35,690 nt of DNA from Caldivirga sp. MU80 (lineage in GTDB: Archaea > Thermoproteota > Thermoprotei > Thermoproteales > Thermocladiaceae). Made by a program: the position numbers and the translations under genes. Where the stretch lies: NCBI RefSeq assembly GCF_001663375.1, contig NZ_LCTF01000027.1:1-35690 (forward strand). Reading direction: 5' to 3'. Below the pieces are notes generated by a model. It worked only from the letters and a program-made list of their open reading frames with translations. It was not told the DNA's origin and ran no database searches. Positions 1 to 7,861 of this stretch are shown here, piece after piece. Position 1 is the first letter of the stretch, and each line of letters opens with the position of its first letter.

Positions 1-2
1 GT

Positions 3-848
3 TTAACAGTCTTCGTAGTAGCCCTAGCCCTAGCAGCACCACTATTCCCATACCCAGGGCCAAAGTGGAGCAACGTAGCACTACAATTCATACCACCAAC
101 ACTAAAACCATCACCATGGTACATACTAGGTACAGATTACCTAGGCATACCACTATTGCTCGACATAATATGGGGACTAAGATACTTCCTAGAAATAGGC
201 GCAATAGCTGGTATACTCCAGGTGACTATAGGTACATTCCTAGGGTTACTAGCTGGTTACCTAGGTGGCTTCACCGATAAGGCTTTGAACTTCACCTTTA
301 ACCTACTGCTAACAATACCAACGTTCGCCCTTTGGCTGATTCTAGCCGTTATATTCAGGTCCGGTAACCCAGTCATACTGGGATTCATTTTAGGTATTTT
401 GAGTTGGGCTGGCCTAGCCAGGTCGATTAGGGCTGCTGCCTTGAGTGCTAAGAATAGGGATTACGTTGAGGCGTCGAGGCTGCTAGGCCTAAACTCACTA
501 TCAATAATAGCAAACGACATAATGCCTGCCATAACGCCATACATAGTCATGAACTTCATGTTAAGCATCGTTGGTGGGTTCTACGGTGCAATGGGCCTAG
601 CATTCCTAGGACTAATACCATACAGCAACATAAACTGGGGGGCAATAATGGGTAACGCATTCTACCAAGAAGCAGCAATATTCTCACCGACGGGTACGAT
701 ACCTGTTGTAATACTCATAGTCATACAGACGATAATACTAATGGGCTTCGTCTACTTCGCAAACGCCTCAGTATACGTCTTCGACCCCAAGAGGAGGAGG
801 GAGGTAGAAATTAAATTAGCCAGCAGGCGTAGGGCTACCGCCAGGTGA
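3..848 (+). CDS. ABC transporter permease, DppC/OppC type (5' partial)
   Basis: The reading frame is open from the first bases of the window, so the N-terminus is cut off. An internal ATG at 156 is not the real start: the upstream codons still encode family sequence, including GTDYLG, which matches the GTDxxGRD region that begins the permease domain in DppC/OppC. Several hydrophobic segments follow, with the cytoplasmic EAA-type loop near codons 150-170 (EASRLLGLNS). It is an inner-membrane channel subunit of a peptide/opine/nickel-family importer. It lies 4 nt before the first ATPase and heads the visible part of the operon; the other permease and the binding protein should lie upstream of the window. 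In archaea and Thermotogales, Dpp-like importers often carry oligosaccharides. The sugar locus that follows makes a carbohydrate substrate plausible, but that is inference. Confidence 0.93.
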   Translation, partial: LTVFVVALALAAPLFPYPGPKWSNVALQFIPPTLKPSPWYILGTDYLGIPLLLDIIWGLRYFLEIGAIAGILQVTIGTFLGLLAGYLGGFTDKALNFTFNLLLTIPTFALWLILAVIFRSGNPVILGFILGILSWAGLARSIRAAALSAKNRDYVEASRLLGLNSLSIIANDIMPAITPYIVMNFMLSIVGGFYGAMGLAFLGLIPYSNINWGAIMGNAFYQEAAIFSPTGTIPVVILIVIQTIILMGFVYFANASVYVFDPKRRREVEIKLASRRRATAR

Positions 849-852
849 GAGC

Positions 853-1863
853 ATGTCCTCGGTGGTGCTATCCGTTAAGGACCTGAACGTAACCTATAGG
901 ACAGCCACCTTTGACGTTGAGGCAGTTAAAAACGTTACGTTTGAGTTACATAGGCATGAAATACTGGGTATAGTTGGTGAATCGGGCAGCGGCAAGACAA
1001 CAGTTGCCCTAGCACTAATGAGACTACTCCCCAATAACGCCGTGGTGTCAGGTAAAGCTACCCTGTATAGTAGGGATGGCAACGCAATCGATGATGTGCT
1101 CTCCATACCTGAAAGTGAGATTAGGAGGATTAGGTACAGGTGGGGTAAGATATCAATAGTTTTCCAGGGCGCAATGAACTCGCTGAACCCATTACTAACA
1201 GTTAAGGATCACTTTGTAGATACGGCGCAGGCACACGGCATAGATAAGGAGGAGGCCCTTAAGATGGCGGCTGAGTTGCTGCGTTCAGTTAGGCTTGAGC
1301 CAGCTAGGGTGCTGAGGTCGTATCCGCATCAATTGTCAGGCGGCATGAAACAGAGGGTTATGATAGCCCTAGCCCTGATGCTGAACCCAGACATAATCAT
1401 ACTTGACGAGCCAACCACAGCCCTAGACACCTTAACCCAGAGGCAGATACTTGAGTTAATTAAGGATCTACGTAAGGAGCGTGACGTAGGCATAATACTA
1501 ATCACCCACGACCTATCCGTGGTTGCTGATGTAGCCGATAAGTTACTGGTCCTATACAAGGGCTACGTCATGGAGATTGGTGAAATATTCACCGTCTACT
1601 CACGCCCATACTCACCATACACGCTCATGCTTATAAACTCCTTCCCGGCAATAGGCAAGAAGATTATTAGGCTTAAGCCCGCTGGCGTTACCGCAAAGAC
1701 CAATAATAGGGGTTGCCCATTCATAGACAGGTGCCCATTCGCATCCATCGAGTGCTCTGATGCTGACATGAAACTCGTGGAGGTTGAACCAGGCCACTAC
1801 TCATCATGCATAAAGGCAAGCGTGCTTCAGCAGCAGTTGGCTAAGGTGACCACCAGTGAGTAA
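853..1863 (+). CDS. ABC transporter ATP-binding protein, DppD/OppD type
   Basis: A 336-residue ATPase of the dipeptide/oligopeptide importer family. Walker A is GESGSGKTT at about residues 42-50. The signature LSGGMKQRV follows near 160, then Walker B with the catalytic Glu (IIILDEPTTALD), then the switch His (LITHD). The C-terminal tail carries the Cys pattern CPFIDRCPFASIEC, the oligopeptide-transporter C-terminal motif of DppD/OppD. It starts at ATG 853, just after the permease stop. Its last 8 nt overlap the next ATPase gene, which starts at GTG 1856, suggesting translational coupling. It powers import together with the following ATPase. Confidence 0.95.
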   Translation: MSSVVLSVKDLNVTYRTATFDVEAVKNVTFELHRHEILGIVGESGSGKTTVALALMRLLPNNAVVSGKATLYSRDGNAIDDVLSIPESEIRRIRYRWGKISIVFQGAMNSLNPLLTVKDHFVDTAQAHGIDKEEALKMAAELLRSVRLEPARVLRSYPHQLSGGMKQRVMIALALMLNPDIIILDEPTTALDTLTQRQILELIKDLRKERDVGIILITHDLSVVADVADKLLVLYKGYVMEIGEIFTVYSRPYSPYTLMLINSFPAIGKKIIRLKPAGVTAKTNNRGCPFIDRCPFASIECSDADMKLVEVEPGHYSSCIKASVLQQQLAKVTTSE

Positions 1864-3040
1864 CCCAAGCCAAGGTAGCCCAAGGGGCCCGGCCCCGGTC
1901 TGCCCATACCTACAGAGGACTCCCCAGGGTTACGTGTGTAGCATAACCCAGAGGTCAGTGAACCCATTTGGCTGGTACTGCGTGTTCGATTACATGAATT
2001 GTCCAATATACATAGGCCACCTATCTAGGATGGCTGGTGTGAAGGGTCCTGAAAGGAAGTACGGTGAGGATGTTGTCATAGCTGCTGAGGATCTGTCGGT
2101 TGTGTTTAAGGTTGGGAGTATGTTCAGTAAGAAAGACCTATACGCGGTTGATCACATTAACATAACCGTGAATAGGAGTGAGACACTGGCTGTTGTGGGT
2201 GAGTCAGGTAGTGGTAAAACCACCCTGGGTAAGACGCTCGTGGGTTTATACAAGCCGACGACGGGTAGGATATACTTCCACGGCAGGGACGTATCAACGA
2301 TGACTGATGAGGAGTATAGGGTCTATAGGCTTAAATCCCAGTACATACACCAGGACCCATACTCAAGCCTTAACCCGTATAAGACCGTTTACGACATATT
2401 GGCTGTCCCATTGAGGGCTAATAAACTGGTTCACAGTAAGGCTGAGGAGGAGAAGGCTATTTTCGAGACCCTTGAGAGCGTTGGCCTTAACCCAAAGGCC
2501 TACATTAATAAGTACCCGTTTGAGCTTAGCGGTGGCGAGAGGCAGAGGGTCTCCATAGCTAGGGCACTGCTTGTTAAACCTGAGTTCGTGGTCGCGGATG
2601 AGCCAGTCACCATGCTTGATGCTTCACTTAGGCTTGAGGTCCTAGACCTACTGCTATCGGTCCAAAAGGAGATGAACCTAAGCATCTTATTCATAACCCA
2701 CGACCTGGGTATGGCATACTACATGGCTGGTGAGAGGGGTAGGGCAGCCGTCATGTACCTGGGTTCAATAATGGAGTTTGGACCCGCCAAGGAGATGCTT
2801 GAAAGCCCACTACACCCATACACACAGGCCCTACTCTCCGCAATACCTGAACCCGACCCAACCAAGTCAAGGAGTAAGAAGGTCATGAAGCTGAGGAGCC
2901 TTGACCCACCCAACCCACTCAGGGCACCACCTGGCTGCAAGTTCAGTGACAGATGCCCCTTCGCCATGGATAGGTGCTTTAAGGAGAGGCCCCCGCTTAA
3001 GAAGATTGGTAATACGTGGGTTGCTTGCTGGTTATATTAA
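1856..3040 (+). CDS. ABC transporter ATP-binding protein, DppF/OppF type, with Cys-rich N-terminal extension
   Basis: A 394-residue second ATPase of the importer. The ABC core starts near residue 73, with Walker A GESGSGKTT at 115-123, signature LSGGERQRV, Walker B VVADEPVTMLD and switch His in FITHD. The tail has the CKFSDRCPFAMDRC motif of this family. The first ~55 residues are extra compared with ordinary DppF and hold four cysteines (C16, C28, C42, C49), spaced like a small metal-binding or disulfide knuckle. GTG 1856 overlaps the upstream gene by 8 nt. Starting further in would remove the Cys domain; its regular spacing argues that it is translated. Confidence 0.94.
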   Translation: MSNPSQGSPRGPAPVCPYLQRTPQGYVCSITQRSVNPFGWYCVFDYMNCPIYIGHLSRMAGVKGPERKYGEDVVIAAEDLSVVFKVGSMFSKKDLYAVDHINITVNRSETLAVVGESGSGKTTLGKTLVGLYKPTTGRIYFHGRDVSTMTDEEYRVYRLKSQYIHQDPYSSLNPYKTVYDILAVPLRANKLVHSKAEEEKAIFETLESVGLNPKAYINKYPFELSGGERQRVSIARALLVKPEFVVADEPVTMLDASLRLEVLDLLLSVQKEMNLSILFITHDLGMAYYMAGERGRAAVMYLGSIMEFGPAKEMLESPLHPYTQALLSAIPEPDPTKSRSKKVMKLRSLDPPNPLRAPPGCKFSDRCPFAMDRCFKERPPLKKIGNTWVACWLY

Positions 3041-3064
3041 AAACATTAGAAATGGGTGTTTTTA

Positions 3065-3301
3065 ATGCACCCTGAGATAGGCAAGGCAGTCTACGGTATA
3101 ATACTTAGCCTACTGGTCCTACTGGGCATATCATTCATATACCTGACGCCTAATGAAACAAGCTTCTACATAGCGCTTGCAGCCCTAGTCTTCCTCATAA
3201 TCCTCCTGCTCTGGACTATCAATGATATTAGGAAGCAGGCTGGCCAGGAGGGTTTAAGACCATCCTCAGAGCCCGAATACGCATTCAGGCAGTTAACTTA
3301 G
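3065..3301 (+). CDS. Small two-helix membrane protein of unknown function
   Basis: About 78 residues from ATG 3065; a GTG at 3056 would add three residues. Two hydrophobic helices are visible (roughly residues 9-27 and 34-51) with a short loop containing NET between them. A charged C-terminal tail of about 25 residues follows. It lies 24 nt after the DppF-like gene on the same strand, so it is probably co-transcribed with the importer. The last 17 nt overlap the convergent ADP-ribosylglycohydrolase-like gene. I do not recognise a family. It may be an accessory of the transporter, but nothing in the sequence proves it. Confidence 0.6.
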   Translation: MHPEIGKAVYGIILSLLVLLGISFIYLTPNETSFYIALAALVFLIILLLWTINDIRKQAGQEGLRPSSEPEYAFRQLT

Positions 3302-5183
3302 GTTTCCTGTGCTGGGTAACGTCAGTCAAACCCCTATGTAGTTGCTTCCCCGACTCACTCATTATGAAGTGGGCGCTCACGGGCTCATCAACACGCTTAA
3401 TCTTTATGGCCACAGTGTTCCACCCATGCCTCATTAATGCATCAATGTAGTTCCTACCATCGCCATCGTAATTGGGCCTAAGTATATACTTCTCCTTAGA
3501 CTCAAGTAGGGGCTCCCCATTAAACCAAAGTTTAACGTACGGCGCATTGTTAGGTACACCCACGTGGATTATTCTCGTGTCACCTGGGTTGTGAATAAAG
3601 CCCACCAGGGCCATTGATTGACCCTTGGATATTAAATCCTCCAGGCCCAGGTCATAGCCATCCCTATAAATGACCCCCCAGTCACCGGCTAGGGCATCAT
3701 TAATCCACCTTTCCACATCCTCATCGGACTCATCAACCCTGTTTATGAACCAAACCACCGGGGGTAATATGGTCAGGGTTACGTTTACGGATTCAGGTGA
3801 ATCAGTAGCCGTGAATCGAATCACTGGGTGCTCCACGGCGCCCAATTCATCCAGGTCAATTAGCCTAACCCTGAACTCAACCCTAGTCTCCAAGCCAGGC
3901 TGGGCAATTAAACCACCGTTAACTGGGTTAACCTGATACGCCTTAGGACTAACCCCATGCACAATGTAACTTAGGTTCAGTGGGTTCAACCTAAGGTTCT
4001 TAATGGTAACCACTATGGGCAACTCAACACCGGGCTTAAGCACTGGGCCATTAGGGTACTCCACCGTTGCCTCAAGGCCCGTGAACCTAAGGGTCCATGA
4101 ATTGGGCTTATAGTTAAGCCACGGCCCACTGGGCTTTACTGTGAATGGGTCAATAAGCCAATCCACGTTCCCGTTCCTATCAATAAAGACCCTACCGCCC
4201 TGGCTGGACAGTAACCTGTAGGTAATTTTAATGATCCTATTAGCCAGTTCAGAGACAGTCCTACTAGCCCTAATATTGGACACACCGCCCCACGACTCAT
4301 TGGTCACTACTTCCTCGTAAACCTTGGCGTAGTCTGGTGGTATGTAGTCCCCACCATACATAATGCCCAATATTGCGCCGACCGTGGCTGCTGTACAGTC
4401 AGTATCGTAGCCAAGGCTAATGGTCTTAACCATGGCATCCTCGAAACCATTGCTGTAGAGTAGGCCGAGCACCTCGAAGCCGAGGTTGATTGGGGAGTAT
4501 TGGGCTATCCTCCTATACTCAGGTGGGGCGGATTCAATTATGAGTCTCCTTGTCTCCTTAAGGTTAAGTCCTTCCTCATGAGCCCTCAGGGCTATGGTTA
4601 TGGTCTTATGGGTCATGCTGGATTCGGGTATGTAGTTTAAGGCGTATTCGATAAGTCTCTTCAGATCACTGCTCACGAATGCCATGGACTCCAGCACTGC
4701 GTTGAAGACTTCGCCGTAGACCGATTCGCCACCTCCATGGTCTACTATGGCGTCCATGAAGGCGTACGTGGCTGCAACGTCAGGTAGACCTGGGGCAATC
4801 ATGGCCCACACCTCAGACCTAATGGGCGAGCCCATGCAGTGCCTAAACCAGTTATTGAAGAATCCAGACATCGGTGGTAGTATGCCTAGCCTAAGGTTCC
4901 TCTTACTGAAGCCGTACTCATCCCAGTTGTAGTGTATGCAGTCTAGCCAGCATTGCGCCAAGTCATGCTCACTTATGTTAAGCCCCCTATCCTCAATCAG
5001 CCTTAACCAAGCCATCTGAACCTCAAAGTCGTCATTAGGGTATAGCCTGTGTTCAAGCTTAACCTCAATTAAGTCATCCTGCCCAAACCCCCTCTCATAG
5101 GGTGTTCCTAAGCTACCACCAATGTTCTTACCCATTAATCCGCCGTAGATCTTACCAAGGAGGGCTGAACCCGTAAGCTCCAC
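3285..5183 (-). CDS. ADP-ribosylglycohydrolase-fold protein with C-terminal beta-sandwich region
   Basis: 632 residues. The N-terminal half matches the ADP-ribosylglycohydrolase (DraG/ARH) fold: ALLGKIYGGLMG opening, NDDFEVQ near residue 50 (the family usually has DDT here), and GYDTDCTAATVGAILG near 258-273, whose Asp-Thr-Asp provides dinuclear metal ligands. The second half (about 340-632) looks beta-rich and resembles an Ig-like or carbohydrate-binding sandwich, unusual for plain protein-ADP-ribose hydrolases. GTG 5183 is the start: a TATA box (tatttaa on the plus strand, 5204-5210) lies about 24 nt upstream, so the mRNA is leaderless. It diverges from the rhamnose-type operon across a short regulatory region. 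A sugar-related N- or O-glycoside hydrolase role is plausible from context; actual ADP-ribosyl hydrolysis is the textbook alternative. Confidence 0.82.
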   Translation of the reverse strand: MELTGSALLGKIYGGLMGKNIGGSLGTPYERGFGQDDLIEVKLEHRLYPNDDFEVQMAWLRLIEDRGLNISEHDLAQCWLDCIHYNWDEYGFSKRNLRLGILPPMSGFFNNWFRHCMGSPIRSEVWAMIAPGLPDVAATYAFMDAIVDHGGGESVYGEVFNAVLESMAFVSSDLKRLIEYALNYIPESSMTHKTITIALRAHEEGLNLKETRRLIIESAPPEYRRIAQYSPINLGFEVLGLLYSNGFEDAMVKTISLGYDTDCTAATVGAILGIMYGGDYIPPDYAKVYEEVVTNESWGGVSNIRASRTVSELANRIIKITYRLLSSQGGRVFIDRNGNVDWLIDPFTVKPSGPWLNYKPNSWTLRFTGLEATVEYPNGPVLKPGVELPIVVTIKNLRLNPLNLSYIVHGVSPKAYQVNPVNGGLIAQPGLETRVEFRVRLIDLDELGAVEHPVIRFTATDSPESVNVTLTILPPVVWFINRVDESDEDVERWINDALAGDWGVIYRDGYDLGLEDLISKGQSMALVGFIHNPGDTRIIHVGVPNNAPYVKLWFNGEPLLESKEKYILRPNYDGDGRNYIDALMRHGWNTVAIKIKRVDEPVSAHFIMSESGKQLHRGLTDVTQHRKPKLTA

Positions 5184-5250
5184 AGATGCGAGTCCACCGC
5201 ACGTATTTAAGCCTTGGTTAAGTTAAGTCACCATTACTAATCCCTCATGC

Positions 5251-5270
5251 GGACCTAACATGTTAGGTCC
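5251..5270. promoter_or_regulatory. Perfect 20-bp palindrome, putative operator/activator site of the sugar locus
   Basis: GGACCTAACATGTTAGGTCC reads the same on both strands. It ends 14 nt before the TATA box of the aldolase gene (5285-5292) and lies about 40 nt upstream of the divergent promoter at 5204-5210. A degenerate version with the same core, ACCTAACATGTT, lies at 9371-9390, in nearly the same position relative to the isomerase promoter. A position just upstream of TATA/BRE is typical of archaeal activator sites. No regulator gene is visible nearby. Confidence 0.7.
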
Positions 5271-5284
5271 TGATAATTGCTAAT

Positions 5285-5292
5285 GTTTATAT
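5285..5292 (+). promoter_or_regulatory. TATA box of the aldolase-AOR-rhamnulokinase operon
   Basis: TTTATATA, centred about 28 nt before ATG 5317, fits a leaderless archaeal promoter. It lies directly downstream of the 20-bp palindrome. Confidence 0.7.
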
Positions 5293-5316
5293 ACAACTTA
5301 AGGCTAACTTCAAGCT

Positions 5317-5985
5317 ATGCCATCAGGGGAGGAGGGTGCAGGCTTGGTTAGTGAGGATGAGATTAAGCAGGAGATCACACGTGTAATGAGGGCACTGTAT
5401 GAGAGGGGCCTAGTGTCGGCACTTGGAGGTAATGTAAGTGCAAGGGTCCCTGGGGCCGGCGAGTTTTGGATAACACCCAGTGGGGTTTTTAAGGGCAACG
5501 TCAACGTTGATGACTTAGTTAAGGTTGACCTGGATGGCAACGTCATTGAGGGTGTCCTTAGGCCATCAACGGAGACGCCCTTCCACGCGGCAATATATAG
5601 GGTTAGGCCGGACGTGAATGCAGTCATACACGCACACAACCCAGTCACACTGGGCCTAGCCCTAGCTGGCGTTAACCTGAAGCCAATATCCGTAGAGGCA
5701 GTCATGACCCTTAGGAGGGTTGAGGTCGTCCCCTTCGCCTTCCCTGGAACAGACCAGTTAGCCAAACTCGTGGCTGATGCTGCACTTAAGGGTGCACGCG
5801 CCATAATACTGATGAACCACGGCGTGGTTGGCCTTGGAGCCAATTTACTTGAGGCTGAGGCCATAGTGGAGACCCTTGAGGAGGTTGCCACGGCCCAATT
5901 CGTAGCCATGGCGCTGGGTAAGGAGCCACCTGTAATACCGGAGAAGGACGTTGAACTGTACATGAAGCTTTACTTCCAGGGTTAG
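5317..5985 (+). CDS. Class II aldolase, L-fuculose/L-rhamnulose-1-phosphate aldolase type
   Basis: 222 residues, the usual FucA/AraD-family length. Visible features are GGNVSARV near 37-44, WITPSG near 51, catalytic-type E86 within STETPFH, zinc ligands H105 and H107 (IHAHNP) and H168 (MNHGVVG). The family splits a 1-phosphorylated ketose into DHAP and an aldehyde; with 6-deoxy sugars the aldehyde is L-lactaldehyde. Placed with a rhamnulokinase and a sugar isomerase, it most likely cleaves rhamnulose-1-phosphate, but fuculose-1-phosphate and ribulose-phosphate cannot be excluded. It is the first gene of an operon; the next gene starts at the base after its stop. Confidence 0.88.
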   Translation: MPSGEEGAGLVSEDEIKQEITRVMRALYERGLVSALGGNVSARVPGAGEFWITPSGVFKGNVNVDDLVKVDLDGNVIEGVLRPSTETPFHAAIYRVRPDVNAVIHAHNPVTLGLALAGVNLKPISVEAVMTLRRVEVVPFAFPGTDQLAKLVADAALKGARAIILMNHGVVGLGANLLEAEAIVETLEEVATAQFVAMALGKEPPVIPEKDVELYMKLYFQG

Positions 5986-7860
5986 GTGAGTGATGTGGTT
6001 GATTGGTTTGGTTACATGGGTAAGATACTGGAGGTTGACTTAACCAGCAGCAGGGTTAGGGTTAGGGATTTGAAGGAGGAGGACGCCGACATGTTCATAG
6101 GCGGCATTGGGTTAGCCACCAAGCTCATCTTCGATGAAATGGATCCCAGGGTTGAGCCATTCAGCCCCGATAACGTGCTAATCTTCATGACTGGGCCGTT
6201 AACTGGGACAATGGTGCAGTGCAGTGGGCGTTACGTTGTTGCCGCTAAATCACCCCTAACCATGGCTTGGGGTGAGGCTCACGCATCAGGCTTCTGGGGT
6301 GTTGAATTGAAGAGGGCTGGGTTCGACGGCATCATAATTAAGGGTAAGTCCAGTAACCCAGTCTACCTGTACGTGCATGATGGCGAGGTTGAGATACGTG
6401 ATGCATCCAGGTACTGGGGTTTAACAACAGTTGAAACAGACCTTAGGATCAAGGAGGAGCTCGGCGATAAGGCGGTCCGCGTAGCCGCAATAGGCCCAGC
6501 CGGCGAGAAGCTAGCTAGGTACGCCATAATAGCCTCCGACATAACCCCGGATGGACCTAGGGTTGCGGGTAGGACAGGCATGGGTGCTGTCATGGGTTCT
6601 AAGAACCTTAAGGCCATTGCCGTTAAGGGCAGTGGACAGGTTAAGGTTAAGGAGCCTGAGAGGCTTAGGAGCAATATAAATAGGCTACTACCCTACATAC
6701 TATCCTACCCCACAACCCAAATATACTCGATATACGGCACAGCGGGTGAGGTTGAGGAATTCTACGAGTACGGTGATATGCCTATAAAGAACTTCACGGT
6801 TGGCAAGTGGGATAACGTATACAACATAAGCGGTAGGGCCTTTAGGGAGAAGGGCCTTGTTAAAGCTCATAGGGCCTGTTGGGCATGCCCAATACACTGC
6901 TGGAAGTACGTCGAGGTCAATAATGTTAAGGGTAGGGGGCCTGAGTACGAGACCATAGCCTCACTCGGCTCAATGCTAATGATAGATGACCCGGAATACC
7001 TAATCAAGGCCAATGACCTATGCAACAAGTACGGCATAGATACCATATCCACCGGAGTCACCATAGCCTGGGCCATGGAGAGCTTTGAAAAGGGCCTATT
7101 GACTAAGGATGATACAGGTGGGTTAGAGCTTAAGTGGGGTGATAAGGAGACCGTGCTTAAGCTAATTGAGATGATAGGTAGGCGTGAGGGCTTCGGTAAG
7201 CTACTTGGTGAGGGATGCCGCATGGCATCGAGGGCGATAGGCAGGGGCACTGAGAAGTACTGCATGCACGTTAAGGGCACTGAAATGCCCATGCATGACC
7301 CAAGGGCCTTTAAGGGCATGGGGTTGCAATACGCAACATCAAATAGGGGGGCTGACCACCTGCAGGGTTTAACATTCAGGATTGAGCAGGGTGAGAGAAT
7401 CACGGACCTCAAGATCTACGAGAGGTACGATAGGGTTTCGTACATGGGCAAGGGGCGTATAGTGGCCACAATGGAGACTTGGCATGAGGTTCTTGAATCA
7501 CTGGTAATATGCAAGTTCATAAGCATACCACCACTCCACCTAGCCGGGATGTACACCCTTGTAACTGGCAGGAGGAAGACGCTTCAAGACCTTTTAACGG
7601 CGGGTAGGCGTATATTCACTTTGAAGAGGATGTTTAACGTCATAAATGGCATAAGTAGAAGGGACGACACATTACCTGAGAGATTCCTTAAGGAGCCGTT
7701 AAGCGAGGGTGGCGCCAAGGGCCAGGTGGTTGAGCTTGAGCCTATGCTTGACGAGTACTACAGCTACATGGGGTGGGATAAGGATGGGATACCCACCATT
7801 GAAACGCTTAAGGAGTTGGGTATACTGCCAATAGTTGAGAAGTATATGAACAATAAGTGA
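5986..7860 (+). CDS. Tungsten aldehyde:ferredoxin oxidoreductase (AOR family)
   Basis: 624 residues, full AOR length. The N-terminus GYMGKILEVDLTS is typical, followed by the pterin-binding stretch with GRYVVAAKSPLT and SGFWGVELKRAGFDGIIIKG. The [4Fe-4S] ligands are CWACPIHC (C298-x2-C301-x3-C305), with the distal Cys at C509. These enzymes oxidise aldehydes to acids and reduce ferredoxin in the cytoplasm. GTG 5986 directly abuts the aldolase stop and the kinase starts 2 nt after the AOR stop, so the three genes form a tight operon. The context suggests that the substrate is the L-lactaldehyde released by the aldolase, giving lactate and reduced ferredoxin. Family membership is certain; the substrate is inference. 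Confidence 0.95.
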   Translation: MSDVVDWFGYMGKILEVDLTSSRVRVRDLKEEDADMFIGGIGLATKLIFDEMDPRVEPFSPDNVLIFMTGPLTGTMVQCSGRYVVAAKSPLTMAWGEAHASGFWGVELKRAGFDGIIIKGKSSNPVYLYVHDGEVEIRDASRYWGLTTVETDLRIKEELGDKAVRVAAIGPAGEKLARYAIIASDITPDGPRVAGRTGMGAVMGSKNLKAIAVKGSGQVKVKEPERLRSNINRLLPYILSYPTTQIYSIYGTAGEVEEFYEYGDMPIKNFTVGKWDNVYNISGRAFREKGLVKAHRACWACPIHCWKYVEVNNVKGRGPEYETIASLGSMLMIDDPEYLIKANDLCNKYGIDTISTGVTIAWAMESFEKGLLTKDDTGGLELKWGDKETVLKLIEMIGRREGFGKLLGEGCRMASRAIGRGTEKYCMHVKGTEMPMHDPRAFKGMGLQYATSNRGADHLQGLTFRIEQGERITDLKIYERYDRVSYMGKGRIVATMETWHEVLESLVICKFISIPPLHLAGMYTLVTGRRKTLQDLLTAGRRIFTLKRMFNVINGISRRDDTLPERFLKEPLSEGGAKGQVVELEPMLDEYYSYMGWDKDGIPTIETLKELGILPIVEKYMNNK

Positions 7861-7861
7861 C

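Noticed and set aside
156..158. ATG 156 as the permease start
   Set aside because: Family sequence continues upstream in frame to the window edge.
5310..5963. 217-codon minus-strand frame
   Set aside because: Mirror of the aldolase gene; Ser/Thr-rich antisense translation.
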